A stretch of 43,970 nt of DNA from positions 1 to 43,970 of the forward strand of contig DASWID010000045.1 in NCBI GenBank assembly GCA_036397855.1, in the 5' to 3' direction. Shown in pieces: positions 17,333 through 26,376 of this stretch; within the stretch, counting starts at the first letter, position 1, and every line of letters begins with the position of its first letter. The notes under the pieces were generated by a model that had not been told where the DNA came from, searched no databases, and was given only the letters and a program-made list of their open reading frames with translations. Both the position numbers and the translations under genes were made by a program. The DNA is from Thermodesulfobacteriota bacterium (GTDB taxonomy: Bacteria; Desulfobacterota_D; UBA1144; Nemesobacterales; CSP1-2).

Positions 17333-17360
17333 TTGACAAATCCTTTCGCATTGCTATATT
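17333..17360 (+). promoter_or_regulatory. Predicted sigma70-type promoter of the glycosyltransferase gene
   Basis: A perfect TTGACA (17333-17338), a 16-base spacer and TATATT (17355-17360). Initiation near 17367 would leave only about a dozen bases before the ATG at 17379 and there is no Shine-Dalgarno sequence, so the transcript is nearly leaderless. Confidence 0.6.
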
Positions 17361-17378
17361 TATATTTGATATACGTTA

Positions 17379-19256
17379 ATGGATTTTAATTTTGGGGAGC
17401 TGGCGACAGCGGGTTTTTTGTTCTACACACTCTGTTTCGCAGCATCAACATTTTTGCTAATTTTTAAGAAGCTTATAGATCGAGATAAATCCGGCGATTC
17501 TGCTGCTATTTATCTGAATGTCTATCTCCTGGCTGCTTTGGGTTCTTGGGTTTTCACCCAAAATCTATATGGGGTGCTACTTCCATTCTCAATAGGGTTC
17601 GTGGTAAGCATAATCTCAGATCGAGCACTAAAGGACTTTTCAGTTTCTGGACGATTTCTGCTTACATCCAATCTCCTTTTAACGATATTCTCTCTCTTAT
17701 GGGGTATGTGGTTTATAACGACCATTCATGTAAGCACACTCACCAAGATCTTGATGCTTTCTGGATATCCATTACTTTTATGCTCATTATTTGTAGGATT
17801 GGTCTCGACATTTGAACAATGGGAGGTACTCTGCAGGAAAATTTGGAATAGGCCCCGTTCTCCACTGCCCGGAGGAAATCTAAAGCACTATCCGAAGGTT
17901 TTACTCCAGGTACCTGCGCACTCAGAACCGCCTGAAATTGTAATTTCTACCATCGATGCCCTTGCTAACCTTAGATATCCAAACTTCGAAGTAATGGTTA
18001 TCGATAACAACACCAAAGACCCCAACCTCTGGAAACCCGTTGAGAAGCACTGCAGTAATTTAGGTGAACGTTTCCATTTTATCCACGTTGACGGTATTAA
18101 AGGCGCAAAGGCAGGAGCGCTAAACTATGCGCTTCGTCATACCCCGCCAGTTGTAGAAATCATTGGTGTGATTGATAGTGATTATCTGGCCGAACCAGAT
18201 TTCTTAGACCGGCTCGTCGGATACTTCGATGACCCGAAAATTGGGTTTGTGCAAACCCCACATGATTATCGAGATTGGAAGAATAGCATCTATCAAAGAA
18301 TGTGTTATTGGGAGTATAAATACTTTTTCGAAACAACCATGCCGAGCCTCAATGAAAGGGATTCGGCATTGACTGTTGGTACGATGTGTTTGATTCGCCG
18401 CAAAGCCCTGGAGGAAGCGGGCGGCTGGGCCGAATGGTGCGCTACTGAAGACTCTGAGCTTTCGATCAGGATACATGCGTTGGGCTATTCATCAGTCTAT
18501 ACAAATGAAACATTTGGCCGGGGTCTTATTCCCGAAACCTTTTCAGGCTATAAGAAGCAGCGGTTCCGCTGGACATATGGTCCGGTTCAGGAGTTAAGAC
18601 GTCACATGCGCCTATACTTACCGTGGAAATTACGGAAGCCATCAGCCCTTACTAGCCTTCAAAAGATACACCATCTAAACCATGGCCTGGGCTACCTGAA
18701 TATAGCAATTGGTTTCTTACTTCTACCGATTGGAATAATTACAGCAATCTCTATGGTCACGCGTGAAGAATTTATCGAAATTCCAAATATAGTATGGATT
18801 TCTTCCATTATAATGCTAAGTTCCGGAGCCACTCTATTTTTGTTTTCGTACCGCGTCCTTTTAAAGTGCTCGATTCCGGACACAATAGGGGCATTCTTTG
18901 CAAATAGATCCTTAAGCCATACTTACATAACGGCAAGTTTCTGGGCCTTAATCACCAAACAAATTCCGTGGAACAGGACAAATAAGTTCAAGTCGCTTCC
19001 CTTGGGATTGGGAGCCCTCGGTTCTGCGCAGACAGAACTTGCTCTCGGTATTGGTATGTTGACTTTTGCAGTAGTGGTTATATCAAACTATTCCAATTTC
19101 GGGCTCCACATGTTGTTAATGATCGGCGTTTTATTACGCAGCATCGATTATCTCGTTGCACCTCTTATGGCGCTCCTAGCAGAACACGATGTGAGATCAC
19201 GCCAAAAACCAACCAAATTTGCTAAACAGATTGCAAGCAGTACGGCAATTAAATAG
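17379..19256 (+). CDS. Membrane glycosyltransferase family 2, cellulose-synthase-like
   Basis: 625 residues. Processive-type polysaccharide synthase at the inner membrane. About four to five N-terminal membrane helices (10-150) precede the GT2 domain (about 165-390), and four to five helices follow (about 425-600). Catalytic motifs: the nucleotide-binding PAHSEPPEIVISTIDAL, the DXD-like VIDSDYLAEPDFL, the general base TEDSELSIRI, and QRFRW, i.e. the D,D,D,QxxRW pattern of cellulose, curdlan and hyaluronan synthases. No PilZ domain and no BcsB/BcsZ partners nearby, so the product (a beta-glucan or a short oligosaccharide) is unknown. It has its own strong promoter with an adjacent palindrome. 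The convergent neighbour is mepA. Confidence 0.85.
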   Translation: MDFNFGELATAGFLFYTLCFAASTFLLIFKKLIDRDKSGDSAAIYLNVYLLAALGSWVFTQNLYGVLLPFSIGFVVSIISDRALKDFSVSGRFLLTSNLLLTIFSLLWGMWFITTIHVSTLTKILMLSGYPLLLCSLFVGLVSTFEQWEVLCRKIWNRPRSPLPGGNLKHYPKVLLQVPAHSEPPEIVISTIDALANLRYPNFEVMVIDNNTKDPNLWKPVEKHCSNLGERFHFIHVDGIKGAKAGALNYALRHTPPVVEIIGVIDSDYLAEPDFLDRLVGYFDDPKIGFVQTPHDYRDWKNSIYQRMCYWEYKYFFETTMPSLNERDSALTVGTMCLIRRKALEEAGGWAEWCATEDSELSIRIHALGYSSVYTNETFGRGLIPETFSGYKKQRFRWTYGPVQELRRHMRLYLPWKLRKPSALTSLQKIHHLNHGLGYLNIAIGFLLLPIGIITAISMVTREEFIEIPNIVWISSIIMLSSGATLFLFSYRVLLKCSIPDTIGAFFANRSLSHTYITASFWALITKQIPWNRTNKFKSLPLGLGALGSAQTELALGIGMLTFAVVVISNYSNFGLHMLLMIGVLLRSIDYLVAPLMALLAEHDVRSRQKPTKFAKQIASSTAIK

Positions 19257-19313
19257 AAAATTGAGGGAATATATAAACTATCCTGTGATAATTATTGCTA
19301 CATGAAGACAATT

Positions 19314-20141
19314 CTAATATACGATCGATAGGCATTCATAGGGCAATTTCCTTACGATTCTCGTACTGGGCTTGTCCTTATTTTCTAACTCTTGCCGTCT
19401 TACCTTTGCCGATAACCACCATGCTAATTCACCATCGCATCCGTCACCTTCCGAAACTGGTTCCTGGGGTCTGCATAAAGGATTGTCATTCGGGCATTGA
19501 AGGCGCACATGAAAGTGTCCGTCATGTCCCCACCACGGACGAATCTTATTCAGCCACTGCTGACCCGGAAACATCTCACACAGTCTTTTCTTTATAACAG
19601 GGTTAACGAAAATTCTTTCAACATCACTAAATGACGCAGCCAATCTTAAAATTTTGGCATGCACAGGACTCCATCTGGTCGGATCAATAACCGTAAGGCT
19701 GGGGTTGAGTAAAGACAGGGGCTCAATCATTTCTCTCTCGGCAAGCGTTAGTGTTCTTATCGTAGCAATCGGATTCTGCCAGAACAAAATATCGGCATCA
19801 AGCCCAATCTGATGACTGCTATGCCCATCAGGCATAGGCCCGCCGTTTTTCTGTGAAAGATCGCCAATCAACAAAGCTGCTCCGTATAAACCGTGCGCTT
19901 CTCTAGCTAGGGACTGAATAAATTTAATAAGCTCAGGGTGTCCATAAAACCTATCCCTGCTTAACCTTATCACCTGATAACCTGCCCCATCTCTCGGTAA
20001 CGCAGAAGAGTGCTTAATACAACCTGCAGTATAAAAACCAATTGTCTGTGCCGTTGCAAGTTCAGAGGCTCTTAATTCATGTAATGATTGTAAAGATATT
20101 ATAAGACAAATAGTCAGATAAAGGTACTTAACCTGTTTCAT
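19314..20141 (-). CDS. mepA: Penicillin-insensitive murein endopeptidase MepA
   Basis: 275 residues, M74/LAS-type zinc metallopeptidase that cuts D-Ala-mDAP (and mDAP-mDAP) cross-links in periplasmic peptidoglycan. The signal peptide is the hydrophobic stretch YLYLTICLIISLQS (6-19) ending near HELRAS. Zinc ligands are visible in GHSSHQIGLDADILFW (His and Asp) and in the C-terminal WWGHDGHFHVRLQCP (HxH). Cysteines in the C-terminal part likely form disulphides as in E. coli MepA. It converges on the glycosyltransferase with a 57-base gap. This is one of the signs of a Gram-negative envelope. Confidence 0.92.
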   Translation of the reverse strand: MKQVKYLYLTICLIISLQSLHELRASELATAQTIGFYTAGCIKHSSALPRDGAGYQVIRLSRDRFYGHPELIKFIQSLAREAHGLYGAALLIGDLSQKNGGPMPDGHSSHQIGLDADILFWQNPIATIRTLTLAEREMIEPLSLLNPSLTVIDPTRWSPVHAKILRLAASFSDVERIFVNPVIKKRLCEMFPGQQWLNKIRPWWGHDGHFHVRLQCPNDNPLCRPQEPVSEGDGCDGELAWWLSAKVRRQELENKDKPSTRIVRKLPYECLSIVY

Positions 20142-20400
20142 TCTCCATCCACAAGATACAAAGGTCGAAGAAAATGATTAATAGTTTTTTCTATTCTAAA
20201 CTAAAAATTCTACGAAATCACTATCTATAGCAAAATTTACGAAATCAATTCTTACCAACGAGCTTATCAAATTATAAGATAGATTGAAAAGACCTAAAGC
20301 AATGCTCACGTCATTGCTGTAGATGTCATATATTTCGTGGACAAAATCGTTACCGTTTCTCGAATAGATTTATTTTCATTAATCCTATTCAGAATCAAAA
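20142..20400. other. Intergenic, no gene recognised
   Basis: AT-rich DNA upstream of mepA (minus), leading into the repeat cluster. No open frame with family character, no RNA gene. A weak mepA promoter may lie here but no consensus pair stands out. Confidence 0.4.
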
Positions 20401-20511
20401 GGACTTGAACGGCCTTCCAAAAATTGCGTTAAGAAAATCAGGAACGAAGACGTACAGAAAAATTTGCGGGTTGTGGTCGAATTAAATTTTTTAGTTGTAA
20501 TGTCATCCCCG
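20401..20511 (-). repeat. Inverted copy A of a long dispersed repeat arm
   Basis: Read on the minus strand from 20511, it starts ggggatgacat, then ctaaaaaatttaat, cgcaaatttttct and gcaattttttgga-like blocks. The same blocks occur in the same order on the plus strand at 21836-21931. The two copies face each other across the broken UDP-glucose dehydrogenase gene. Confidence 0.65.
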
Positions 20512-20604
20512 AGGACTCCCCGATCAAGGATTTCGAGGACAAGCTCTGTCGGGGATCCAGAAGTATTTTTATGGATTCCCAATAACTGCGCTTGGGAATG
20601 ACAG
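20502..20604. repeat. Hairpin-rich dispersed repeat (gtcatcccc... / ...gggaatgaca)
   Basis: Starts with gtcatccccgaggactcccc and ends with tggattcccaataactgcgc then ttgggaatgacag. Internally it has tcggggatcc complementary to ggattccc and the outer gtcatcccc. This pattern is like the abundant gtcattcccg.../...cgggaatgac repeats of many bacterial genomes. A related hairpin occurs at 21787-21844. Confidence 0.6.
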
Positions 20605-20605
20605 G

Positions 20606-20650
20606 GTATGCGATTGCTTCAATTTGCCTCACAAATTTTGTAATGAAGAA
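20606..20650. repeat. Dispersed repeat, partial copy 2
   Basis: The stretch gattgcttcaatttgcctca continuing to aatga (20612-20646) matches 3678-3712 with about four substitutions over 35 bases. Only the right half of the element is present here. It abuts the preceding hairpin repeat, suggesting nested or composite insertion. Confidence 0.65.
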
Positions 20651-20856
20651 GGACGGGAGAGCCGTGCATCCCCTGGAGCATTAAGATAAGTGAAGCTAAT
20701 ACGATTTAGGATTTTGTCAACGAAATATCTAAGATCCTTCGACGAACCAAGGTGCATGAAGCTTCCTCGAAAAACATAGTCCTACATAATCAACCACTAA
20801 TTAATGAGCGAATCGATAACCGAAACGACTCCAAAAAATTTTCTTTATTTTGAAGT
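20651..20856. other. Intergenic, no gene
   Basis: Short spacer between repeat copy 2 and the decayed dehydrogenase. In the minus frame the dehydrogenase could once have continued through here, but no residual family motifs beyond the frameshift zone could be recognised. Confidence 0.4.
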
Positions 20857-21549
20857 TCAGCCCCCCGAAGCCGACGCAGATTTGCGGTTAGACTCATTAA
20901 CGACACCTCTTTTCAAGTATTTAATATCCGATTGTTTCGTTAGTTCGGCTACTCGTATAGGAACAGAAATAAATCCATCACTAGACCTGACAAACGGTGC
21001 ATAAAGATCTTTTATTAATTTCTCAGCGGAAGGGTTATCCGTCCCAATCACTAACGTGTCTTGATTCATAAAATCCTCGATTGCAGATCCATCTTTGAGA
21101 AACACTGGGTTAGAGACAACATCAAACTCAACATCAGTAAAGGCTTTCATGATGTCACGAACCAATTCGGTAGTCCCCAAAGCAGATGTACTCGACGTAA
21201 TAATAATCTTGTAATCATCCAAACTTTTCCCTATCGATCTTGAAACTCTGAAAATTGGAGTTGTATCCAGACTACCATCGCCATCAACCGGTAGCCCTGT
21301 GGTCATAAAAACTACAAAAGAATCTTTAACAGCTTGATGAATATCATTAGTAAAAACCAGACGCCCCTCTTTGAAGTTTTTAATTATCAGGTCAACAAGA
21401 CCAGGTTCATGTAATGGTGACCTTCTGTCCCTAAGTCCTTTGTACTTTTCATGACCAATATCGACCAATTTTACGTTATTGCCAGTTTCTGCAAAGCATG
21501 TTCCTACAACAATACCGACAAAGTCTGTGCCAATTACGGATATGTTCAT
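20857..21549 (-). pseudogene. Truncated, frameshifted UDP-glucose/GDP-mannose 6-dehydrogenase
   Basis: The first 210 residues match the N-terminal NAD domain of UDP-glucose 6-dehydrogenase (normally about 430-450 residues, making UDP-glucuronate). The nucleotide-binding loop is altered (GTDFVG where GxGYVG is normal), and the NPVFLKDGS segment replaces NPEFLREG, losing the catalytic glutamate. After AELTK the alignment breaks. A +1 shift near 20890 restores a trace of the central helix (TANLRRLRGAE where IANLCExLGAD is expected), then homology ends. The substrate domain and catalytic cysteine are missing. It lies between two inverted repeat copies, which probably took part in the deletion. 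Non-functional in all likelihood. Confidence 0.75.
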
Positions 21550-21786
21550 GATAAACCTCCCTTAATCCATTAAGTATCTAAAAAAATAAAATAAAGAAAT
21601 TTATTGTTAGCTGCAGTATGTATCTCACTATTCTTTTCTTTACTCGGGTTCTCAGCCCTTCAATTAATCGAATAACCGTGCGAGAAGCTGCAGGAGATTA
21701 ACAGATAATCAGTCATTGCTGTAATTGTCTCGTAATTCGAGGACAGAATCCAAAAAATAATAAATTTTCTCGAAATTTACTCATCC
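21550..21786. other. Intergenic, no gene
   Basis: AT-rich spacer upstream of the decayed dehydrogenase, before the second repeat cluster. No gene, RNA or clear promoter recognised. Confidence 0.4.
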
Positions 21787-21844
21787 GTCATCCTCGAATG
21801 TTCCCCGCCAGCTACATGCGGGGACAAGCTTAATCGGGGATGAC
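21787..21844. repeat. Two-tier hairpin repeat
   Basis: Outer stem gtcatcctcga (21787-21797) pairs with tcggggatgac (21834-21844) over 11 bases with one G-T pair. Inside, ccccgc (21803-21808) pairs with gcgggg (21818-21823). It belongs to the same family as the hairpin-rich repeat near 20.5 kb. Confidence 0.7.
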
Positions 21845-21931
21845 ATAACGGCTAAAAAATTTAATCCAATCGCAATTCGCAAATTTTTATTAACGCTTCC
21901 GCAATTGATTTTGGCAATTTTTTGGATGCCC
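21836..21931 (+). repeat. Inverted copy B of the long dispersed repeat arm
   Basis: Plus-strand blocks ggggatgacat, ctaaaaaatttaat, cgcaaatttttat, acg and gcaattttttggatgcc occur in the same order as on the minus strand of 20511-20401. Identity is patchy, with short indels, so the copies are old. Flank of the hairpin repeat at 21787-21844. Confidence 0.65.
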
Positions 21932-21975
21932 AATTAAGATCTAAGAGACTGTCCCCGAATTGTGCAACGTCTAGA

Positions 21976-22072
21976 ATTGCGAGGAGCCCTGAGTTTGGCG
22001 ACAACTCGGAATAAATTTCGCAGGGAACGAAGCAATCTCAATTAGATTCGTCGCTGCGCTCGGAATGACACT
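21976..22072. repeat. Dispersed repeat, copy 3
   Basis: Opens with attgcgaggagccctgag (compare gcgaggaaccctgag at 3617), then gggaacgaagcaatctc, then gattcgtcgctgcgctcgga ending in atgaca. It shares both outer blocks with copy 1 but has a different middle, so the family has a variable centre and conserved self-complementary ends. Confidence 0.6.
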
Positions 22073-22293
22073 TCGCATCGGATCGCATCACGGAGGGTGC
22101 ACTGAGTAAATCGACGGTTTCGCTTACACTGAAATGGGAATAGGGTTACGATAGAAAAGCAGAACTAAATGAGTGCTATTGTATTCTTAATCTATTCGCT
22201 ATTCGCACGGAACGGCTAACTTATTAATATGATTTTTAATTCTGGAATTTAAACGTAAATCGATTTAAACTGGCCCGAACGCAGGCTACTGAA
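22073..22293. other. Intergenic, no gene
   Basis: Spacer downstream of glmS (minus). I see no strong intrinsic terminator and no gene. Confidence 0.4.
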
Positions 22294-24132
22294 TTACTCT
22301 ACCGTAACACTCTTAGCCAGATTTCTTGGCTGATCAATGTCACAACCTCTCTTTTTGGCAATATGATAGGCAAATAGTTGTAATGGAATGTTAAATAACA
22401 GCGGTGATAGCTGGTCATTAGTTTTAGGAATGTAAAATACATTGTCAACCTTATCTTTTATTTCGTTATCACCTTGAGACGAAATAGCAATCACCTTGCC
22501 ATCTCTCGCTTTTACTTCCTCTATATTGCTCAACATTTTTTCATAAATTGAGTTGAGAGGGATTAGGGAAACGACGACCATTTTCCTGTCAACAAGTGCA
22601 ATCGGACCGTGCTTCATTTCTCCTCCGGCGTAACCTTCAGCATGAAGATAGGATAATTCCTTTAACTTCAGGGCACCCTCTAATGCGATTGGATACATAA
22701 TTCCTCTTCCCAAAAAGAAAAAACTCTTTTTCTTCCAATATAGATTTGCTAGATGCTCAATTTCTCTTTCCTTTGCAAGCACTAGATTAATTTTTTCAGG
22801 AATCGCAGCCAATTCATCCATCATCTCACGGAATTGAATCATACTCATAAGACCTCTAATCTTCCCAAGATATAGTGCGAGTAAATAAAGAGCTACGACC
22901 TGCGAGGTGAATGCTTTAGTAGAAGCCACGCCTATTTCCGGCCCTGCATGGGTATATATCACGCCGCCTGATTCCCTAGTGGCCGTACTCCCTACAACAT
23001 TACATATAGATAGCACTTTAAAGCAAACCTTTTTGGCTTTTCTCATAGCTTCCAAAGTATCAGCGGTTTCACCAGACTGAGTTATTCCGATCGTTAAAAC
23101 ATTTTTGTCCAAGATAACATCCCGGTACCTAAATTCTGATGCTAGATCAACCTCTACAGGAATCCTAGCAATTTTTTCAATAATAAATTTGCCGACAAGT
23201 GAGGCGTGCCAGGACGTTCCACAAGAAACCAAATGAATCTTTGATATATTATTAATCTCCTCGATTGTAAGATTTATCTCATCCCATTGAATCCTACCAT
23301 TATCTAGATTTATTTTTCCAGAATAGGTGTTTCTTGCGGCTTGGGATTGCTCATGAATTTCCTTTAGCATAAAATGCGGGTAACCGCTCTTCTCTGCTAG
23401 CTCGGAATCCCAAGGGATTTTGTATATGTTTTCTTCCCTATTGTAACCATTTTCAAGATTGATTATTTTTATGCCATTTTTTTTATCTAGAATTACCAAT
23501 TCATTCTCCTTTACAAAAATAGCATCCTTCGTACATATTAGTATCGCCGGCAAATCCGATGCAAGAATATATTCTCCATTTCCCTTGCCGATGACCAGTG
23601 GGCTACCCCGTCGCGCTGCTATGATTTTATCAGGATCGGTACTACTCACTATTGCAAGTGCATAAGTTCCCTTAATTTCTGATAACGCTGATGTAATAGC
23701 TTTCAATAAATTTCCATCTTCGAGCTTTCTTTCTATAAGATGTGCAATTACTTCCGTATCAGTCTCCGAAAGTAGGGTATGACCGTCAGCTATTAGGGAT
23801 TTTTTTAGTAAAGAAAAATTTTCAATTATTCCATTATGTACTACAGCTATTTTCCCCGTGCAGTCGCTATGTGGATGTGAGTTTATATCACTTGGTTTTC
23901 CATGAGTAGCCCAACGTGTGTGACCTATTCCCACATGAGTATCGTAGAAGGAGTTTTCCAGCATGGATTCAAGGTTTTTCAACTTGCCAAGACTCTTTCT
24001 CAAAACAACGTTGCCATTCTCAATAAATGCAATGCCTGCTGAATCGTAACCACGGTACTCAAGCCTTCTAAGTCCCTCTAATAATAAGGGGACCGCATTC
24101 CTTTTCCCGATATATCCGACTATTCCGCACAT
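22294..24132 (-). CDS. glmS: Glutamine--fructose-6-phosphate aminotransferase (isomerizing) GlmS
   Basis: 612 residues, standard length. Makes glucosamine-6-phosphate from fructose-6-phosphate and glutamine, the entry to UDP-GlcNAc, peptidoglycan and LPS. The N-terminal glutaminase domain begins MCGIVGYIGKRNAVPLLLEG; Cys2 becomes the nucleophile after Met removal. HTRWATHGKPS and the SETDTEVIAHL segment are conserved. Two SIS domains follow, with VSCGTSWHASLVG and ITQSGETADTLEAM (first) and the LGRGIMYPIALEGALKLKE isomerase helix (second). The C-terminus ends RNLAKSVTVE, as expected. No glmS ribozyme core was recognised upstream. The receiver-only regulator lies 55 bases upstream on the same strand and may be co-transcribed. 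Confidence 0.97.
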   Translation of the reverse strand: MCGIVGYIGKRNAVPLLLEGLRRLEYRGYDSAGIAFIENGNVVLRKSLGKLKNLESMLENSFYDTHVGIGHTRWATHGKPSDINSHPHSDCTGKIAVVHNGIIENFSLLKKSLIADGHTLLSETDTEVIAHLIERKLEDGNLLKAITSALSEIKGTYALAIVSSTDPDKIIAARRGSPLVIGKGNGEYILASDLPAILICTKDAIFVKENELVILDKKNGIKIINLENGYNREENIYKIPWDSELAEKSGYPHFMLKEIHEQSQAARNTYSGKINLDNGRIQWDEINLTIEEINNISKIHLVSCGTSWHASLVGKFIIEKIARIPVEVDLASEFRYRDVILDKNVLTIGITQSGETADTLEAMRKAKKVCFKVLSICNVVGSTATRESGGVIYTHAGPEIGVASTKAFTSQVVALYLLALYLGKIRGLMSMIQFREMMDELAAIPEKINLVLAKEREIEHLANLYWKKKSFFFLGRGIMYPIALEGALKLKELSYLHAEGYAGGEMKHGPIALVDRKMVVVSLIPLNSIYEKMLSNIEEVKARDGKVIAISSQGDNEIKDKVDNVFYIPKTNDQLSPLLFNIPLQLFAYHIAKKRGCDIDQPRNLAKSVTVE

Positions 24133-24187
24133 TATAAATTACCTTTTAAAAAAATTTTATGAATTAAACAAGATAAGCTGAAGAAAC

Positions 24188-24664
24188 CTAATGGCGACTC
24201 GACAAAGTATTAAAGTAGAAGTCAGACATTCGAAGAATAACTTTTGACATCAATTTTCTTTCGATCCAAACTTCAGATCTCGTTAAAGCCCGAACTGATT
24301 TTGCTAATTCTGTGGCGGATGCATTTTTACTAATATATCCTAAGCAACCTGCAAAGATGGCTCCCATGATTCTTTCCGGATCATATTTACTTGTTAGTAA
24401 TAGTACTTTCAGACGAGGAGATTTTTCCTTTATCAACTTCATGATTTCGAATATATCTAAGCTACTCATATCGGCATCAAGGATAAGGATATCCCCCGAA
24501 ATTGCACTATTTAGGATTTCTTTAATATCATTGGCTGATGATACCTGCGCTATTATTTCTAATTCTTTTTCAGAAGTTAAAAGTTTAATTATTGCTTCAC
24601 GCTCTAACGCATACTCACTGGCTACGATAATTTTGGAGTAACTTGGCAACAGACCGATCTTCAC
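24188..24664 (-). CDS. Stand-alone receiver-domain protein of the NarL/FixJ type (no HTH)
   Basis: 158 residues with one receiver domain and no LuxR helix-turn-helix. The phosphoacceptor candidate is D63 in ILILDADM, the switch threonine is in VLLLTSKYD, and the conserved lysine is in GYISKNA. The N-terminal acidic pair is reduced to ASEY. It is a paralogue of the three regulators at 25.0, 26.4 and 28.0 kb, which continue into a DNA-binding domain; this one ends after the linker helix (MSDFYFNTLSSRH), so it is either a truncated regulator or a single-domain phosphate sink/antagonist. It precedes glmS by 55 bases on the same strand. Confidence 0.7.
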   Translation of the reverse strand: MKIGLLPSYSKIIVASEYALEREAIIKLLTSEKELEIIAQVSSANDIKEILNSAISGDILILDADMSSLDIFEIMKLIKEKSPRLKVLLLTSKYDPERIMGAIFAGCLGYISKNASATELAKSVRALTRSEVWIERKLMSKVILRMSDFYFNTLSSRH

Positions 24665-24991
24665 CGGACATTAATTGATATTTCTGGATTTGTAATTTGA
24701 ATCTATTAAATATGGTTCGTTATAATTCACTAAGATGAGCGGAAAGAAATTTTTGACTTATCCACAAGAACTTCTTTTTACCCTCACTGATTATATGAAA
24801 CTATAAGAAGCGCCTATAGGATATTGAGGTTAAAGAGATTTAAAACTTCATAATATAAAGATGATAAAAAATTATAATTATCCAAATGGTTACCATATTC
24901 TGCTTGAGGAGATGCACTATCAAGTTCAAAATAATTTAATCCAGAACAATATTGCGCTATAATAATTGTTATACGAAATTATTCCTTTCAG
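24665..24991. other. Intergenic, no gene
   Basis: Very AT-rich spacer between two minus-strand regulators. No remnant of a LuxR HTH for the truncated receiver protein could be found here, and no RNA gene. It probably carries the promoter of the receiver-only gene. Confidence 0.4.
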
Positions 24992-25666
24992 TTAATTTGC
25001 TACAATACCCTTTCGATAACCATAAAGTATGAGCTCAGATCTGTTCTTGACAGCTAGCTTTCTAAAAATTTTATATAAGTGAAACTTTACTGTTTTTTCA
25101 CTTAAAAATACGTCTCTAGCGATTTGTTTATTGGAGTGACCTTCCAAAACCATTTTAAATATTTTTAGTTCAGTTTTAGTGAGATTGTATATAGGGGCGT
25201 TTGCCCTTTTCCCTCTACCATTAGGAGTATATGAGGAGGCTTCTAAAGCCTTAGTCATTATTTCCCTTTTTACCCAATGTTGTCCATCAGATACAAAATT
25301 GATTGCTGACTTAAGCTGATTTGAATTAGAATCCTTTGATAAATAACCTCTTACACCTAAAAGAATCGCATCTATGAGTTGATCCTCATCGAATTTGTCG
25401 CCAATTATTAATATCACTTTACAACCACTTTTATTCCTAATCGACTCCAGAATCTTTGAAAGTTTCAATCCTTGTAGGTCTGCATCAAGCAGCAATATGT
25501 CAAATTGAAACTCTTCGCAGAATTGAATCAGTTCTAATAAATTACACGCCTCAGCTACAACTTGTATACCTTCATCCTCATGTAGTATCTTAGATATTCC
25601 CTCTCTCAGTAGTGTATTTTCACACGCTACTAATGTTCTATTTAGGCGAGACATTTTATCCTTCAT
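24992..25666 (-). CDS. NarL/FixJ-family response regulator with atypical receiver
   Basis: 224 residues. Receiver domain (about 9-125) then a LuxR-type HTH (about 160-222) with LTKTELKIFKMVLEGHSNKQ and the recognition-helix region FLSEKTVKFHLYKIFRKL. Phosphoacceptor D61 (LLLDADL) and K111 (YLSKDS) are retained, but the acidic pair that binds Mg is reduced to ACEN (one Glu) and the switch Thr/Ser is replaced (VILIIGD). Phosphorylation is therefore doubtful. It shares long stretches with the regulators at 28.0 and 26.4 kb (e.g. REGISKIL), so the set arose by duplication. Monocistronic with large AT-rich flanks. Targets unknown; nearby sugar-nucleotide and antiterminator genes suggest surface polysaccharide control (inference). 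Confidence 0.85.
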   Translation of the reverse strand: MKDKMSRLNRTLVACENTLLREGISKILHEDEGIQVVAEACNLLELIQFCEEFQFDILLLDADLQGLKLSKILESIRNKSGCKVILIIGDKFDEDQLIDAILLGVRGYLSKDSNSNQLKSAINFVSDGQHWVKREIMTKALEASSYTPNGRGKRANAPIYNLTKTELKIFKMVLEGHSNKQIARDVFLSEKTVKFHLYKIFRKLAVKNRSELILYGYRKGIVAN

Positions 25667-26376
25667 TTTTAACGCGATAAAATTACAAATTGGATTAGAG
25701 ATTCATCCCAAATTAAATGATAAATAAATTGAATCGACACAAACAAAAGAACCAAGTTTTTTGAAAATCGCCAGAAGTGATTAATAATCTAAAGAATCAA
25801 GGCTACCGCGATCCACTTACATAAGTGATGTCCATTTGAATGTATGATGTTCTACTATTTATTTATCTCATTTTACGAGCCTGAGATCAATTGGACGACA
25901 GTTTAATTATTCGGTAATCATCAGTATTAGTATTAGGGTAAGTTAAGACTTAAGTTAGCAAGCACTTATTAGTCTTTTAGTTTTTCTTTGCTTAATAATT
26001 TAGATAAGTGGAAAAAGTTGAAGAGTTAATGGGGAAAATACATCCTCAAATTCTTATCAGGATTTATATACGGGTGCAGTAAGTTCGGTAGAAGTTTTGA
26101 TAGAGCTAGATATTAGTTTAGATTTTAGATAAGAGTTTATATTGGATCGGGTAATTCGATTTATGAGTGAAGTAAAGTTTCAGACCATAAAAAAAATGAT
26201 CTTGTGGGGTCTAGATTCTTTACCAGTCGAATAGAAGAATTCCTTAGATTTGAAAAAACAAATCCGGCCAACTTAAGGATGCCCACCAATCACATAAATT
26301 GTTTCAACTTTTTAGCATTTGAGATTTATTTATTGGATCACGGAGGATAACTAAAAATGGGGGGATATTCCGGATT
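25667..26376. other. 710-base AT-rich intergenic region, no gene
   Basis: Unusually long spacer between two paralogous regulators. I see no open frame with family character, no repeat copy of the types described above and no tRNA. There are local patterned motifs (for example agatattagtttagatttta near 26109) but nothing assignable. It may be a relic of a duplicated regulator or a regulatory landing region. Confidence 0.4.

Noticed and set aside
20804-21004. 66-residue plus-strand open frame over the dehydrogenase pseudogene
   Set aside because: Overlaps the relic antisense and has no recognisable features.
20401-22072. CRISPR array
   Set aside because: Repeats here are few, irregularly spaced and of different families, without regular spacers or cas genes.
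24133-24187. glmS ribozyme
   Set aside because: The 55-base gap between glmS and the upstream gene is too short for the ribozyme core and shows no matching motifs.
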